Assembly: GCA_035647855.1 (NCBI GenBank)
Contig: DASRMP010000013.1
Coordinates: 5,598-69,597, forward strand
Origin: JAAZBW01 sp035647855
Lineage (GTDB): Bacteria > Actinomycetota > Actinomycetes > Actinomycetales > Actinomycetaceae
Direction: 5' to 3'
Length of the DNA: 64,000 bases
This document shows, piece by piece, positions 63,651-64,000 of the stretch. The position numbers and the translations under genes were made by a program. The notes under the pieces are model-generated. The model was not told the DNA's origin. It made no database searches and was given only the letters and a program-made list of their open reading frames with translations. Each line of letters starts with the position of its first letter. The first letter of the stretch is position 1.

Positions 63651-64000
63651 GCGCACGATCGTCACGCCGTGGCGCACGAACGTCACACCGCTCCCGAACC
63701 CGCGCCGCCGTGGCGCACGATCGTCACGGCATGGCGCACGAACGTCACACCCCTCCCGAACCCACGCCGCCGTGGCGCACGAACGTCACAAGATGGCGCA
63801 CGATCGTCACACGGGATTCTTGATGGCGCACGAACGTCACATCGGGGCGTGCGATCGTCACGGCATGGCGCACGATCGTCACACGCAGAATGCTGAGGGC
63901 GCACGATCGTCACGATGGCGCAGTGACGTCACTGCGCCATCGTGACGGACGTGCGCCCTCCTGTGACGAACGTGCGCCCCGATTTCGCCGATGTGACGAT
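63651..64000. repeat. Phased array of 15-bp sites, running off the window
   Basis: At least ten copies of GCGCACGAWCGTCAC (one as GCGTGCGATCGTCAC) start at 63651, 63672, 63713, 63734, 63775, 63796, 63826, 63847, 63868 and 63899. Inverted copies start at 63942 and 63963, with a partial one at 63993. Spacings are 21, 30-31 or 41 bp, apart from 43 bp across the switch in orientation. The 63569-63650 stretch before it holds no gene. Confidence 0.95.
63909..63946. repeat. Perfect 38-bp palindrome at the array centre
   Basis: Two 19-bp arms (63909-63927 and 63928-63946) meet without a spacer at TGACGTCA. The array units point one way to the left of it and the other way to the right, so it is the symmetry centre of the repeat array. 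Confidence 0.95.

Noticed and set aside
63606..63945. Repetitive open frames over the array (WRTNVT, MAHERH and GARSS-type repeats)
   Set aside because: The repeat is readable in several frames because the spacing shifts frame between units. No frame has a ribosome site or runs through the array, so these are by-products of the DNA repeat.
63651..64000. CRISPR-like array at the window end
   Set aside because: Repeat units are only 15 bp, the intervening sequences are 6 to about 26 bp and not of constant length, the orientation inverts at a palindrome, and no cas gene is present.

Overview
The window is a GC-rich (roughly two-thirds GC) chromosomal segment of an Actinomycetota bacterium. The evidence is a WhiB iron-sulfur regulator, Lsr2, CarD, a SenX3/RegX3/PhoU phosphate-sensing set, a PASTA-type penicillin-binding protein and a DUF4244 Flp-type pilus locus. 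The 29.8-46.7 kb block has the same neighbour genes as the Mycobacterium tuberculosis Rv3654c-Rv3683 region (metallophosphoesterase, ponA2, whiB4, DUF4177, RidA, crp, nth, alpha/beta hydrolase, HAD, ssd, tad genes). L-lactate dehydrogenase, an anaerobic NrdD/NrdG pair and a GPH sugar symporter fused to a cytidylate-kinase-like domain suggest a facultative anaerobe, perhaps of the Actinomycetaceae. The family assignment is a guess.

Layout. 0-5.2 kb: a nitrite-reduction cassette (HTH regulator, DUF2249 protein, NnrS-like membrane protein, and a membrane-anchored two-part copper nitrite reductase). 5.3-8.5 kb: ROK regulator with a palindromic operator, hisI-hisG, and a Tag-type DNA glycosylase. 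8.6-20.1 kb: an accessory-looking stretch with a peptidase, a DUF4265-like gene with a duplicated 3' fragment, a primase-helicase of the TOTE conflict-system type, a YpeA acetyltransferase, an aspartate:alanine-type exchanger, lactate dehydrogenase and a PIF1-type helicase with BRCT. It ends in a small island at tRNA-Ser(GGA) that carries a broken toxin gene and its antitoxin. Two copies of one long palindrome bracket most of this stretch. 20.2-26.5 kb: SRP RNA, a DHFR-family reductase, dnaX-recR, and lysC-asd. 26.6-29.7 kb: the symporter-kinase fusion, a DUF6328 protein and tRNA-Pro(CGG).

29.8-46.7 kb: the conserved actinobacterial block of cell-wall synthesis, redox/cAMP regulation, base-excision repair and Tad pilus genes, interrupted by a YeiH-type exporter operon. 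46.7-54.5 kb: proton-pumping pyrophosphatase, the nrdD-nrdG operon behind a paired NrdR box, and a large DUF1998 helicase. 54.5-60 kb: ispD-carD, a lipoprotein, regX3-senX3, phoU and phosphoglycerate mutase. 60-64 kb: a non-coding palindromic element, Lsr2, a 45-aa membrane peptide, tRNA-Thr(CGT), a secreted TAP-family peptidase and a dense array of 15-bp sites that runs off the window end.

The most unusual non-coding features are three. First, the terminal array from 63651 has 15-bp sites spaced at about 21, 31 or 41 bp, so they lie on one helix face, and their orientation flips at a perfect 38-bp palindrome. Second, two copies (36140-36401 and 60257-60526) of an approximately 265-bp element are folded as nested inverted repeats. 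Third, a 38-40 bp palindrome is duplicated at 8753 and 18868. Many genes also have a -10 hexamer 6-7 nt before the start codon, which points to frequent leaderless transcription.
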